A stretch of 64,000 nucleotides of DNA from positions 248,001 through 312,000 of the forward strand of contig CASFDA010000013.1 in NCBI GenBank assembly GCA_949293335.1, read 5' to 3'. Position numbers and translations under genes: made by a program. The notes below the pieces were generated by a model. That model saw only the letters and a program-made list of their open reading frames with translations. It did no database searches and was not told where the DNA came from. The DNA comes from an uncultured Spirochaetales bacterium. Lineage in GTDB: Bacteria; Spirochaetota; Spirochaetia; Sphaerochaetales; Sphaerochaetaceae. Below are positions 8,297 to 15,990 of the stretch, one piece after another. Positions within the stretch are counted from its first letter, which is position 1; each line of letters starts with the position of its first letter.

Positions 8297-8996
8297 TTTT
8301 CCCTCCGATCATCCGTTTGTCTGATAGTAATAGGGATAGAGCTGCATGGCTAGCAAATTCTCCGAAAACAGCCACGATTGTCGAGAGACTTCCAAGCTCA
8401 GTGCCGTTCTTCAAAGCCTCCTCTGATGAGAAGACTGCTATCACACCATTCTCGATTCCTTCTTTTCTGAGACCTGTTCGAACTTTTTTTGCAAGCGGAC
8501 AGGCATATGTTTCACTGATATCTGCAATCCTGATCTTCGTTATGTCGAGCTTGTTTGCGGCCCCCATCGAGGAGACGACAGGAATTGACATATTCCTGGC
8601 CCTTTTGATCAATGCGATCTTGGAAGTTACGGAGTCGATCGCATCGATCACGATATCTGTTTCCGAAAGAATTCTCTCCGCATTTGCCTCTGAGAAGAAT
8701 TCATAATAAGTAGTACATTCGACGTCAGGATTTATACTCATTACCCTTTCTTTTGCGACATCAACCTTCCTTTTACCGATATTGTCCGAAAGAGAGAGCA
8801 ACTGCCGGTTTATATTGCTCTTTTCGAAGTTATCGTGGTCACATAGCACAAAACGGGAAATGCCTGTTCTTGCAAGTGAGTCAAGTACATAGCCGCCGAC
8901 ACCTCCAAGTCCTATGATGGCGACTTTCTTCTTCTCAAGTGAACTGACATTATCTTTTCCTATCAACGTCCTGAGTCTGTCTAAACACTCGTCCAT
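8289..8996 (-). CDS. tcdA: tRNA threonylcarbamoyladenosine dehydratase (ThiF/MoeB-like)
   Basis: An E1-like adenylating enzyme that cyclises t6A37 to ct6A in tRNA. The ATP-binding motif is GLGGVGGYVLDSLARTG, followed by CDHDNFEKSNINRQ (the R/N nucleotide contacts) and DAIDSVTSKIALI. The family SSMGAANKLD stretch is also present. The 235-residue length fits TcdA/CsdL rather than ThiF. It overlaps the TatD-like gene upstream by 16 nt and bcp downstream by 8 nt, a compact three-gene unit. Confidence 0.88.
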   Translation of the reverse strand: MDECLDRLRTLIGKDNVSSLEKKKVAIIGLGGVGGYVLDSLARTGISRFVLCDHDNFEKSNINRQLLSLSDNIGKRKVDVAKERVMSINPDVECTTYYEFFSEANAERILSETDIVIDAIDSVTSKIALIKRARNMSIPVVSSMGAANKLDITKIRIADISETYACPLAKKVRTGLRKEGIENGVIAVFSSEEALKNGTELGSLSTIVAVFGEFASHAALSLLLSDKRMIGGKNA

Positions 8997-9604
8997 AGTT
9001 CGTTTTTCCTCATTTCCATTTTTTCAGAAACATCCTCATCAAGCATCCTGGAAGCCTTTTCATAGAGCATTTTTATCTTTTCTTTCTCTTCCTTCGATGT
9101 CTTCATGTCACTTTCAAGAAGAAAAGGTAGGGTAACAAGTTTTTTTATATCCCGTGTCCTGAAACTCAGGGGAGAAAGAGAGATGAAGTAGGAAGCATTT
9201 GCTATTTTCAGTGCCTCTTCATAACTTGAGGTATATGAATGGAAGATCGCTTTCCTGATTTTATGTTTTCTCAGCATGTCGAGTATCATTTGATTGTATC
9301 TTACAGAATGAATCAGCACTATGCGTTCTCTGACGATTGATGAAGAAAGTATTTCTTCTAGTTCGTCCTTGTGATCAGGACTGAAAAATCGTTTGTCCAG
9401 ACCGACTTCACCGACGTTCCAATCACTGTTTTCTTCAAGCAAGGACAGGAATCTATCCAGCGATATATGATTTTCCAGCCATGGCATATAACCGAGCGCG
9501 ATCTTCGTATTGCTCTTTCCTGTGAATGACAGATCTTCGGCAGTCACAAGTGATATGAATGCATCGTCATTGCATTCTCCGTTATGGGCATGAAAATCAA
9601 ACAT
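8981..9604 (-). CDS. Short TatD-family metal-dependent hydrolase
   Basis: A 207-residue, divergent member of the TatD amidohydrolase superfamily, about 50 residues shorter than typical. Recognisable metal-site elements in order are FHAHN (the HxH motif), GEVGLDKRF (the Glu), LIHSVRYN, AIFHSYTSS (the two His) and LESDMK (the final Asp). TatD proteins are linked to DNA/RNA 3'-exonuclease and D-Tyr-tRNA deacylase activities; the exact substrate is unknown here. The ATG follows a TATACT box by six bases, so its mRNA may be leaderless. Confidence 0.75.
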   Translation of the reverse strand: MFDFHAHNGECNDDAFISLVTAEDLSFTGKSNTKIALGYMPWLENHISLDRFLSLLEENSDWNVGEVGLDKRFFSPDHKDELEEILSSSIVRERIVLIHSVRYNQMILDMLRKHKIRKAIFHSYTSSYEEALKIANASYFISLSPLSFRTRDIKKLVTLPFLLESDMKTSKEEKEKIKMLYEKASRMLDEDVSEKMEMRKNELWTSV

Positions 9605-9651
9605 AGGGAAAGTATATCCGATTGATCACTGATCTTGAAGGATGATATAGT
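9602..9651. promoter_or_regulatory. Divergent promoters for tatD-like gene and mntP
   Basis: Minus strand: TATACT (complement of 9611-9616) followed by six bases and the ATG at 9604. Plus strand: TTGATC at 9622-9627, an 18-nt spacer and an extended -10 TGaTATAGT ending at 9651, serving mntP. The two promoters share about 45 bp. No yybP-ykoY-type riboswitch can be fitted into this short gap. Confidence 0.5.
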
Positions 9652-9669
9652 GCCTTGAGGAATTAAGAA

Positions 9670-10245
9670 ATGGACAATGCAACGATCGCAATAATATTTG
9701 TTATCGGAGTCGGGCTGAGCATGGATGCCATGGCTATCTCGATCTGCAAGGGGCTTGTTACTCGCAAGGAAGAAAAACTCAAGACGGCTATTGCATGTGC
9801 CGTTTATTTTGGTTTTTTCCAGGCTCTTATGCCTCTTCTTGGTTATCTTCTTGGAAATCAGTTCGAATCTACGATAAGCAGTTTTGATCACTGGCTGGCC
9901 TTTATTCTCCTCTCTTTCATAGGTGGGAAAATGATATATGAGGCATTGAAAGGCGGCGAAGAAGATTCTTCTTCCTGCATCTCCTTTTCGAAAATGCTTC
10001 CACTTGCAGTTGCCACAAGCATAGATGCACTTGCCGTTGGCATTTCCCTTGTCGCTCTTGATGTGGAAATCATTCCATCATGCCTCATGATTGGAATAAC
10101 GACAGCTGTAATATCTTTCCTGGGGTGCTTCTTCGGTTCTCTCTTTGGAGCGAAGTTGAAGGATAAGGCAGGAGTTCTCGGTGGTGTAATTCTAATTGTG
10201 ATAGGATTTAAAATACTTTTTGAGCACCTAGGGATCCTAAGCTAG
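9670..10245 (+). CDS. mntP: Manganese efflux pump MntP
   Basis: A 191-residue inner-membrane Mn2+ exporter with six predicted helices in a two-fold repeat. The duplicated signature GVGLSMDAMAISICKG near the N-terminus and VATSIDALAVGISL after the central loop carry the membrane Asp residues characteristic of this family. A short acidic cytoplasmic loop (GGEEDSSS) separates the halves. A GAGG box precedes the ATG. The divergent promoter region contains no visible manganese riboswitch. Confidence 0.93.
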   Translation: MDNATIAIIFVIGVGLSMDAMAISICKGLVTRKEEKLKTAIACAVYFGFFQALMPLLGYLLGNQFESTISSFDHWLAFILLSFIGGKMIYEALKGGEEDSSSCISFSKMLPLAVATSIDALAVGISLVALDVEIIPSCLMIGITTAVISFLGCFFGSLFGAKLKDKAGVLGGVILIVIGFKILFEHLGILS

Positions 10246-10250
10246 CGTTG

Positions 10251-10336
10251 TTGACTTCAAGAGTCACCAGATGATATAGTCTAATAGCCTCTTTATCCGC
10301 ATAGCGGATCGAAATTATAGGCCACAAGGAGGAACC
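10251..10336 (+). promoter_or_regulatory. rpsF promoter and leader with candidate S6:S18-type structure
   Basis: TTGACT (10251-10256), an 18-nt spacer and TATAGT (10275-10280) form the promoter. The leader folds as an inner stem ATCCGC/GCGGAT (10295-10309) inside an outer GCCT/AGGC pairing, with a CCG in the inner arm. S6:S18 complexes bind such leaders in many bacteria; assigning that role here is inference. Confidence 0.5.
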
Positions 10337-10624
10337 ATGATCCAGAATTATGAGTTCACATGTATCTTCCTTTCTGATGAAGAGAAGATGAAGGAGGGGC
10401 TTTCTTTCGTTCAGGAAGCCTTCGCAAAGAGCAATGTCAAGATCACAAAGCAGGATGATCTTGGTGTAAAGACGCTCGCGTATGAAATCAACAAGCAGGA
10501 CAAGGGACATTACGTCTATTTTGAGATCGAGTGTGATTCTCAGGTTGTAAAGCCGCTTTCGAGGGAATTCCAGCTCAGTTCTCTTGTTCTCAAGTTCCTC
10601 TTTATCAATCCAGAGAACAAGTGA
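10337..10624 (+). CDS. rpsF: 30S ribosomal protein S6
   Basis: A 95-residue small-subunit protein that binds S18 on the platform of the 30S subunit. The motifs VKTLAYEINKQDKGHYVYFEI and the beta-alpha-beta arrangement are typical of S6. An AAGGAGG box lies seven bases before the ATG. It is first gene of the rpsF-ssb-rpsR-membrane protein-rplI unit, the common bacterial order, and sits behind a promoter and structured leader that may bind S6:S18. Confidence 0.96.
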   Translation: MIQNYEFTCIFLSDEEKMKEGLSFVQEAFAKSNVKITKQDDLGVKTLAYEINKQDKGHYVYFEIECDSQVVKPLSREFQLSSLVLKFLFINPENK

Positions 10625-10638
10625 GATTGGAGGAATAG

Positions 10639-11121
10639 ATGGCAAGTGATCTCAACATGGTGGCACTCGTCGGACGGCTCGTCAGGGAAGCAGAGCTGAG
10701 GTATTCCAATAACGGCATGGCCATTCTCCGTTTCTCTATCGCTGTCAACAGAACACGACGTGTCCAGAATGATTTTGAAGATGAGGTCAACTATTTCGAT
10801 TGCGTATATTTCGGTCGGGGAGCTGAGAGCGTTAATCAGTTCTTGGAAAAGGGCCGTCAGGTTGCAATCAGCGGAGAACTCAGGCAGTCACGCTGGGAAC
10901 AGGACGGACAGACGAGAAGTCGCGTGGAAATAGCTGTCAATACTCTCTCTCTTCTTTCCTCTCCACGTCGCGAAGGCGATGGTTATCCGAGTGAAATTAA
11001 GAGAGGTGGAGTCAGCCCGAGCCATCAGAACACAAGGAAGCAGGCTGTCGAGGATGTGAATATCCCTGATGATGACCTGCATGGACCGGAGGATTTCTCC
11101 GATGATACGATTCCATTTTGA
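10639..11121 (+). CDS. ssb: Single-stranded DNA-binding protein
   Basis: A 160-residue SSB. The OB-fold occupies about residues 1-110 (MVALVGRLVREAELRY, then FDCVYFGRGAE). A flexible low-complexity linker follows, ending in the acidic tail DDDLHGPEDFSDDTIPF whose last residues (DDTIPF) match the partner-binding tip used by replication and repair proteins. Its place between S6 and S18 is standard in bacteria. Confidence 0.96.
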   Translation: MASDLNMVALVGRLVREAELRYSNNGMAILRFSIAVNRTRRVQNDFEDEVNYFDCVYFGRGAESVNQFLEKGRQVAISGELRQSRWEQDGQTRSRVEIAVNTLSLLSSPRREGDGYPSEIKRGGVSPSHQNTRKQAVEDVNIPDDDLHGPEDFSDDTIPF

Positions 11122-11136
11122 TTTTAGGAGCAGAAT

Positions 11137-11418
11137 ATGAACGAAGATAAGGATTTCAACGAATTGGATAAAACTTCCCTCAAGGACAGGAAGATGGGAC
11201 AGAGAAAGGGAACTTTCAAGAAGAAAGTCTGTAAGTTCTGCCAGGGGGCAGCTCCTGCTGACTACCGCAATCCTGAGAATCTCCGCCGCTATATAACAGA
11301 GCGTGGCAAGATTCTTCCTGCACGCATCACAGGAACATGTGCAAAACATCAGAGAGCTCTCAACAGGGAAATCAAGAGAGCCAGAGTGCTTGCATACCTT
11401 CCATTTGAGAAGAAGTGA
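11137..11418 (+). CDS. rpsR: 30S ribosomal protein S18
   Basis: A 93-residue protein. The conserved core begins at CKFCQG and contains [25 protein letters not shown] with HQR following, the S18 signature. The N-terminus is a lysine-rich extension of about 30 residues ([16 protein letters not shown]). It is the partner of S6 encoded at 10337. A ribosome-binding site overlaps the TTTTAGGAG run before the ATG. Confidence 0.95.
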   Translation: MNEDKDFNELDKTSLKDRKMGQRKGTFKKKVCKFCQGAAPADYRNPENLRRYITERGKILPARITGTCAKHQRALNREIKRARVLAYLPFEKK

Positions 11419-11424
11419 TTAAAG

Positions 11425-12372
11425 ATGCTGGGAGAAAAAGGTGAGAGTGGGGTAAGAGTCGAGATTCTCATGGCTCTTCTAGTGTCCTCGCTATTGTCGG
11501 TCACTGGGTTTGTGGGTTTTCTCGTTCCTTTCCCGATCATGCTTTTGAATACCCGGTATGATAGGAAGACTGTATATCGGTTGCTCTTGTTGGAATTCTT
11601 CATAATATTTGTTATGAAGGTATTTCCTTTCCTTCAAACGGATAAAGGGCCACTTGATATACTGTTGCTGGTTTTTGAGATGTTAAGCCCAGCGATAATG
11701 CTTATTGCTGGTGCGATATGGATAGCTGTGGAAAGAAAAGCAGCAACAAGGAAGATTTTGTTATCCTTATTGCCAGCAATTTTCTTTCTGCTGATGGTGA
11801 TTCTCTATCTATGGCATGACAGGGCGCTCCGGGAAGATGTGACAATCTATTATCTGGATGCGTTTGGCCTGATGATAAGGGGATTGTTTTCTAATCTCAG
11901 TGATGCACTTGTCCAGAATATAGCGAACATACTGCTCTCTGTGATTCTGATGATGATCCTTCCTTATTATTCAGTGGCCATCTGTGTGACAGGGTTCTTG
12001 TATGAGGCTTTGGAGCATTCAAAGGAAAGCACATGGGAAGATGAGGTAGGGGCACTTACTGTTGAGAGTGGCTTTATCTGGGCGTTCATATCCCTTTGGG
12101 GGTTCGTCCTCTTCTCCCGCTTTTTGTCAATTCCCCCTCTAGTGGGATTTGCCATAGTCAACTTGGCGCTCACCGTTTCTTGCTTATACCTGATGCAGGG
12201 GTTCTCTGTGATCTTGTATTTGCTGAGAAAAAGGGAGATAAGGATCAGGGCTTTTTCCCTTTTCCTTATTCTTTTCCTACTTTTCTTTATCGTGCCTGGG
12301 CTGAACATATTTGTGTTCCTGCTGGTCCTTATACTTGGACTGGTTGAGAACTTCGTCGAATTGAGAAGATAG
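11425..12372 (+). CDS. Polytopic membrane protein, possibly DUF2232/YybS-like
   Basis: 315 residues with about eight hydrophobic helices and little else, e.g. LLSVTGFVGFLVPFPIMLLN near the start and LFLILFLLFFIVPGLNIFVFLL at the end. Position between rpsR and rplI matches YybS-type (DUF2232) proteins of Firmicutes and unnamed membrane proteins of treponemes. The sequence alone does not prove membership. The start at 11425 is seven bases after rpsR with a poor ribosome-binding site; ATG 11470 is an alternative. Confidence 0.6.
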   Translation: MLGEKGESGVRVEILMALLVSSLLSVTGFVGFLVPFPIMLLNTRYDRKTVYRLLLLEFFIIFVMKVFPFLQTDKGPLDILLLVFEMLSPAIMLIAGAIWIAVERKAATRKILLSLLPAIFFLLMVILYLWHDRALREDVTIYYLDAFGLMIRGLFSNLSDALVQNIANILLSVILMMILPYYSVAICVTGFLYEALEHSKESTWEDEVGALTVESGFIWAFISLWGFVLFSRFLSIPPLVGFAIVNLALTVSCLYLMQGFSVILYLLRKREIRIRAFSLFLILFLLFFIVPGLNIFVFLLVLILGLVENFVELRR

Positions 12373-12381
12373 GAGTCAAAA

Positions 12382-12999
12382 ATGAAGATCATTCTCACTC
12401 AGGATGTCGTTAACCTCGGAGAAGAGGGAGATGTAAGGGTAGTCAAGGATGGATATGCAAGGAACTACCTCCTTCCTACTGGCGCTGCAGTAATCTACAA
12501 CAAGACTAATGAGGCTATTTTCAAGTCTCGCGCTGCTCAGATCGAGAAGAGGAAGGAAGAGAAGAGGAAAGAGGCAAGGAGCCTCAAGGAAAAGCTCGAT
12601 GAGCTTACTATCCAGATCGTTGTATCTGCTGGTGAGAGCGGAAAGCTTTTCGGTTCTGTAACTTCCCAGATGGTCCAGGAAGAGCTCAAGAAGAATGGAT
12701 TTGAGATCGAAAGGAAGAAGATTGAGGTTGCTACACACGCAATCAAGATGACAGGAAGCTATACAGTACTCATTCACCTCTATGAGAACGAGTCGAGCAA
12801 GGTAAAGCTCAATGTCGTTTCTGTTGAAGAACTCAAGGCTCTCGAGAAGAAGGCTGAAGAGGAAAGGAAGCAGAAGGAAGAGGAAGAGAGAAAGGCTGAG
12901 GAAGAGCGACTCAAGGCAGAAGCTGAGGCTGCGGCAGCAGAGGCTACTGTTTCTGAAGAAGCATCTGAAGAGGTTGCTGAGGAAAGCACAGAAGAGTAA
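12382..12999 (+). CDS. rplI: 50S ribosomal protein L9 with long charged C-terminal extension
   Basis: The first about 150 residues are ordinary L9: MKIILTQDVVNLGEEGDVRVVKDGYARNYL-type N-terminal domain (seen in pieces VVKDGYARNYLLP and GSVTSQM), central helix and C-terminal domain. A further about 55 residues follow, made of KKAEEERKQKEEEERKAEEE-type repeats and then an Ala/Glu/Ser tail ending in EESTEE. L9 is normally about 150 residues. The tail looks like a charged helix followed by disorder. An AGGAG box precedes the ATG. Confidence 0.94.
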   Translation: MKIILTQDVVNLGEEGDVRVVKDGYARNYLLPTGAAVIYNKTNEAIFKSRAAQIEKRKEEKRKEARSLKEKLDELTIQIVVSAGESGKLFGSVTSQMVQEELKKNGFEIERKKIEVATHAIKMTGSYTVLIHLYENESSKVKLNVVSVEELKALEKKAEEERKQKEEEERKAEEERLKAEAEAAAAEATVSEEASEEVAEESTEE

Positions 13000-13033
13000 T
13001 CTTCTTGCCTTTGTTTGAATATAATATCGGGAA

Positions 13034-13076
13034 GCTCCTCTCCTTTATATGCTGGAGATGGAGCGTATGATATAAT
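13034..13076 (+). promoter_or_regulatory. Hairpin and extended -10 promoter of the first 6S-like RNA
   Basis: A hairpin at 13034-13064 (GCTCC-CTCC pairing with GGAG-GGAGC) may end the rplI transcript. It is followed by TGaTATAAT at 13068-13076, a consensus extended -10. Transcription would start near 13083. No good -35 box is seen. Confidence 0.5.
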
Positions 13077-13082
13077 TTGCAG

Positions 13083-13252
13083 AGCACGAAATCTCTGCAT
13101 GCAGTGAAATGTATGTATACTCTGGTGAAGCTGGCATGAGTCTTGAACAGGATTCTTCTGAGCAAGTATCTGGCACTGAAACCGGAACCCCTTTCTTTTC
13201 TAGATGGGGGTAGTTCACGTGAAGGGATGCTTTTTTATGCATCCCTTTTTTT
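13083..13252 (+). ncRNA. 6S-like structured RNA, copy 1
   Basis: About 170 nt between a consensus extended -10 and a strong terminator. It shares sequence and fold with 26930-27166: a closing stem (GTGAA 13104-13108 with TTCAC 13214-13218), an arm closed by TCTGGT/ACCGGA (13121-13126 with 13181-13186), an apical CTTG...CAAG stem, then a small hairpin ACCCC/GGGGT (13187-13211) followed by AGTTCACGTG. A rod with an open centre and a small 3'-strand hairpin is the layout of 6S RNA, which binds housekeeping RNA polymerase. The family assignment rests on architecture, not a search. Confidence 0.62.
13222..13252 (+). terminator. Intrinsic terminator of the first 6S-like RNA
   Basis: A perfect 9-bp stem AAGGGATGC/GCATCCCTT with an 8-nt loop, followed by a run of T. 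It lies directly upstream of dnaB, so dnaB needs read-through or its own promoter. Confidence 0.85.
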
Positions 13253-13271
13253 CTTCAGGAAGGAGGCTAAT

Positions 13272-14687
13272 ATGGCAGATAGCAGGATCGGACGCACGCC
13301 ACCACACAATGATGATGCGGAAAAAGCTGTCCTCAGCGCGCTGATAAGTTATCAGGAAACCTATGAGCGAATATCGCGTATCATCCAGTCTGGTGATTTC
13401 TATCATCCGATGAACCAGGTCCTATATCAGGCGATAAGCGACATGAAGATCGCGAACATCGTTTCAGTGGATATGGTGACTTTGGTCGATTACCTCCAGA
13501 AGCATGATCTCCTTGCGAAAGCGGGGGGTGTCCCTTACATAACGCAGCTCTCTGATATGTATTCGCTTTCTGCCAATGTCGAGAACTATGCCCGCATCGT
13601 AAAGGAGAACTCAATACGGCGTACATTGATAAGGATCAGTGAAGCAACAGGTACTTCCGCATTCGATGAGTCCGAGGATCCATATTCTGTCCTTGAGGAT
13701 GCAGAGAGAAAGCTTACAGAGATTTCCATCAACTCACATGCCAATGTTGCAGAATACTATTCTGCGAATAGCGAGATCAGCAACGTCATCAATGAGATTC
13801 TTCAGAAGTTTGAGGGCGAATGGGAAAACACTAATATAAACACTGGATTTGATCTTATAAACAAGTTCACTAACGGTGGTTTCCAGAGAACTGACTATAT
13901 AATTATCGGTGCTCGCCCGAGTATCGGTAAGTCTGCTTTCGCAGTCAGCCTTATACGCAATATGTTGCAGAAGAATTATAAGGTTGCATTCTTCTCGCTT
14001 GAGATGCCTGCAAATCAGATCATCATGCGTCTTCTTGCCACACAGAGCAGGATTGACCTTACGAAGTTCTTCACTGGACATCTGACTTCGAGGGAAGTCG
14101 ATTCCATCACAACGGCAGCGGAAACTCTCTATCAGAAAGAATTCTATCTGATCGATGAATCAAACATGAAGCTTTCGGATCTTATAAGCAGGGCAAGACT
14201 TCTGAAAAGGGAGAAGGACATAGACATAATTTTCATCGATTACATTGGCATCATAGATGCAGGACTTCCTAGGACAACCCCAAGACATGAGGAGATAGCT
14301 TTCATATCCAAGGCCCTAAAACAGCTTGCGAGAGAGCTGAAGGTCCCTGTTGTTGTCCTCTGTCAGCTTTCAAGGGATACCGAGGAGCTGGAACCACAGC
14401 TTTCCAGTCTCAGGGAATCTGGGGCTATTGAACAGGATGCTGACCTTGTCTTCCTCCTTCACAGGAGAAGAAGCATAAATGATCTTTCAGATGAGGACCA
14501 GCAGAAACTGATTGTTCTTGAAGATGGTTCTGTCATACAGTCGACACGACTTATTGTTGCAAAGAACAGGAACGGCATGACAGGTACGATATATGTCGGG
14601 TACCTTCTCAGTGCAACGTCATTCGAGAATATAGAACAGGACAAGTCAAGGTTCATTCAGCCGGAAAGAAGACTGAAGACTAAATGA
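13272..14687 (+). CDS. dnaB: Replicative DNA helicase DnaB
   Basis: A 471-residue hexameric helicase that unwinds DNA at the fork. The N-terminal primase-interacting domain starts ADSRIGRTPPHNDDAEKAVLSAL (given here as the motif NDDAEKAVL); the RecA-like core has Walker A GARPSIGKSAF, Walker B DIIFIDYIGI, and the motif CQLSRDTEELEPQLSSLRES. I place the start at ATG 13272, behind AGGAAGGAGG; the reading frame continues upstream to 13143 but that stretch is the 6S-like RNA and its terminator. The 3' end overlaps rseP, which converges, by 8 nt. Confidence 0.94.
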   Translation: MADSRIGRTPPHNDDAEKAVLSALISYQETYERISRIIQSGDFYHPMNQVLYQAISDMKIANIVSVDMVTLVDYLQKHDLLAKAGGVPYITQLSDMYSLSANVENYARIVKENSIRRTLIRISEATGTSAFDESEDPYSVLEDAERKLTEISINSHANVAEYYSANSEISNVINEILQKFEGEWENTNINTGFDLINKFTNGGFQRTDYIIIGARPSIGKSAFAVSLIRNMLQKNYKVAFFSLEMPANQIIMRLLATQSRIDLTKFFTGHLTSREVDSITTAAETLYQKEFYLIDESNMKLSDLISRARLLKREKDIDIIFIDYIGIIDAGLPRTTPRHEEIAFISKALKQLARELKVPVVVLCQLSRDTEELEPQLSSLRESGAIEQDADLVFLLHRRRSINDLSDEDQQKLIVLEDGSVIQSTRLIVAKNRNGMTGTIYVGYLLSATSFENIEQDKSRFIQPERRLKTK

Positions 14688-15990
14688 TCAGTCTCAGGAG
14701 ATCGATGCTGTACATTCCAAGTATTATGAGAACTGCAAAGAAGAGGCCGGTGATCTCTATTGCCACATAGGTCCTGGGCCTCAGCGGATGTCTCTTAATC
14801 ATCTCAATTAGAGCAAGAAGCATTTGTCCGCCATCGAATGCAGGGATGGGAAGGATGTTCAGTGAAAACAGGCTGATTGATACCAGCGAGAGAAGATAGA
14901 GAACAGTCCTGAGAGTTGAAGATACGCCATAGCCTGCAGCAAGTGTTGTGATGCGACCAATTTCATTTGAGGCGAATACCGGTCCTTGCATCATCTGGTG
15001 CAGATGTGGAAAGTCAAGAGAGAGCAGAGCCCCAAGTCCTTCAAGTGTAGAGAGAAAATATCTTATGCTCATTGAAATGCCATAGCTGAATGGATTGGTC
15101 AGAACACTTCTTCTCTTCACATAATCAGTCTGCCAGGAGAATGGAAAGTCATTCCCTTCTATCCTCTGAGTCACGATTTCCCCATTTCTGAGGATCTCAA
15201 GGTCAAAGCTGCCATTTCCTGACGTTGCCACATCAAGCGTGTTATGAACTATTTTCCCGTTAGATGATATGATTCTGTCTCCTTTTGAAAACGATGGACT
15301 TGAGCTCTCGCCTATAACCGGTTCCTTTATCAGGGCAATGCCGTAGTATGGCCTTTTTTCGATCGTTATTGCGTCTATTGAAATATTTTCAACCTTTCCT
15401 TTCCTTAGAACTTCCAGTGTGATGCTTTCCCCATCAGTGGGCAGTAAGGAGACGAAACTCTGATAATCGTTTACTTTGTGTCCGTCGATTGAGAGTATGA
15501 GGTCGCCTTTCTCGATATCATTCTCATATGCGTATTCACCGTAGATTTCAGGATAGCTTGCCGTATCGGTCACATATGCCTCATCACTTGTGTGTGGTAC
15601 GGGAATCAGGGCCACAAGCGAGAAGAGCAGGACAGAGAGCAGGAAATTCGAAAGAGGGCCTGACAGATATATCACAAATCTCCTGAAAGGACTTCTGGAA
15701 AAATATGATCCTTCTTCCAAAAGCCCGAAATCCCTCTTCTTCTCAGAAAGCGCCTTGCCAAGTTCGATAGAACCCTTCATGCGGCAATACCCCCCGAAAG
15801 GAAATGCTGCAATCCTGTATTCCGTTTTCTTGCCATAGTAGGAAAACAGGGTAGGGCCCATGCCGAATGCGAAGACATCCACATCCACATTCATCATGCG
15901 TGCAGAAATGAAATGTCCGAGCTCATGGAAAAATACGACAAGTCCGATCAGCAGAAAACCTATGATGAACTGGAGAATTGATATGATCAT
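14680..15990 (-). CDS. rseP: RseP-type site-2 zinc metalloprotease
   Basis: A 436-residue inner-membrane M50 protease that cleaves transmembrane anti-sigma factors or signal-peptide remnants. The HELGH zinc motif is at residues 22-26 in the first helix, and the third metal ligand is in the C-terminal NILPIPAFDGGQ. Two PDZ-like segments lie between (around YENDIEKGDLILSIDGHKV and SFSKGDRIISSNGK). Its start abuts the dxr stop, and it ends the minus-strand rpsB operon, as in many bacteria. Confidence 0.92.
   Translation of the reverse strand: MIISILQFIIGFLLIGLVVFFHELGHFISARMMNVDVDVFAFGMGPTLFSYYGKKTEYRIAAFPFGGYCRMKGSIELGKALSEKKRDFGLLEEGSYFSRSPFRRFVIYLSGPLSNFLLSVLLFSLVALIPVPHTSDEAYVTDTASYPEIYGEYAYENDIEKGDLILSIDGHKVNDYQSFVSLLPTDGESITLEVLRKGKVENISIDAITIEKRPYYGIALIKEPVIGESSSPSFSKGDRIISSNGKIVHNTLDVATSGNGSFDLEILRNGEIVTQRIEGNDFPFSWQTDYVKRRSVLTNPFSYGISMSIRYFLSTLEGLGALLSLDFPHLHQMMQGPVFASNEIGRITTLAAGYGVSSTLRTVLYLLSLVSISLFSLNILPIPAFDGGQMLLALIEMIKRHPLRPRTYVAIEITGLFFAVLIILGMYSIDLLRLII

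Noticed and set aside
9605-9669. yybP-ykoY manganese riboswitch before mntP
   Set aside because: The gap is only 65 nt and shows just divergent promoters; the aptamer would not fit.
13021-13080. Additional small ORF between rplI and the 6S-like RNA
   Set aside because: No start with a ribosome-binding site; the stretch is a hairpin and a promoter.
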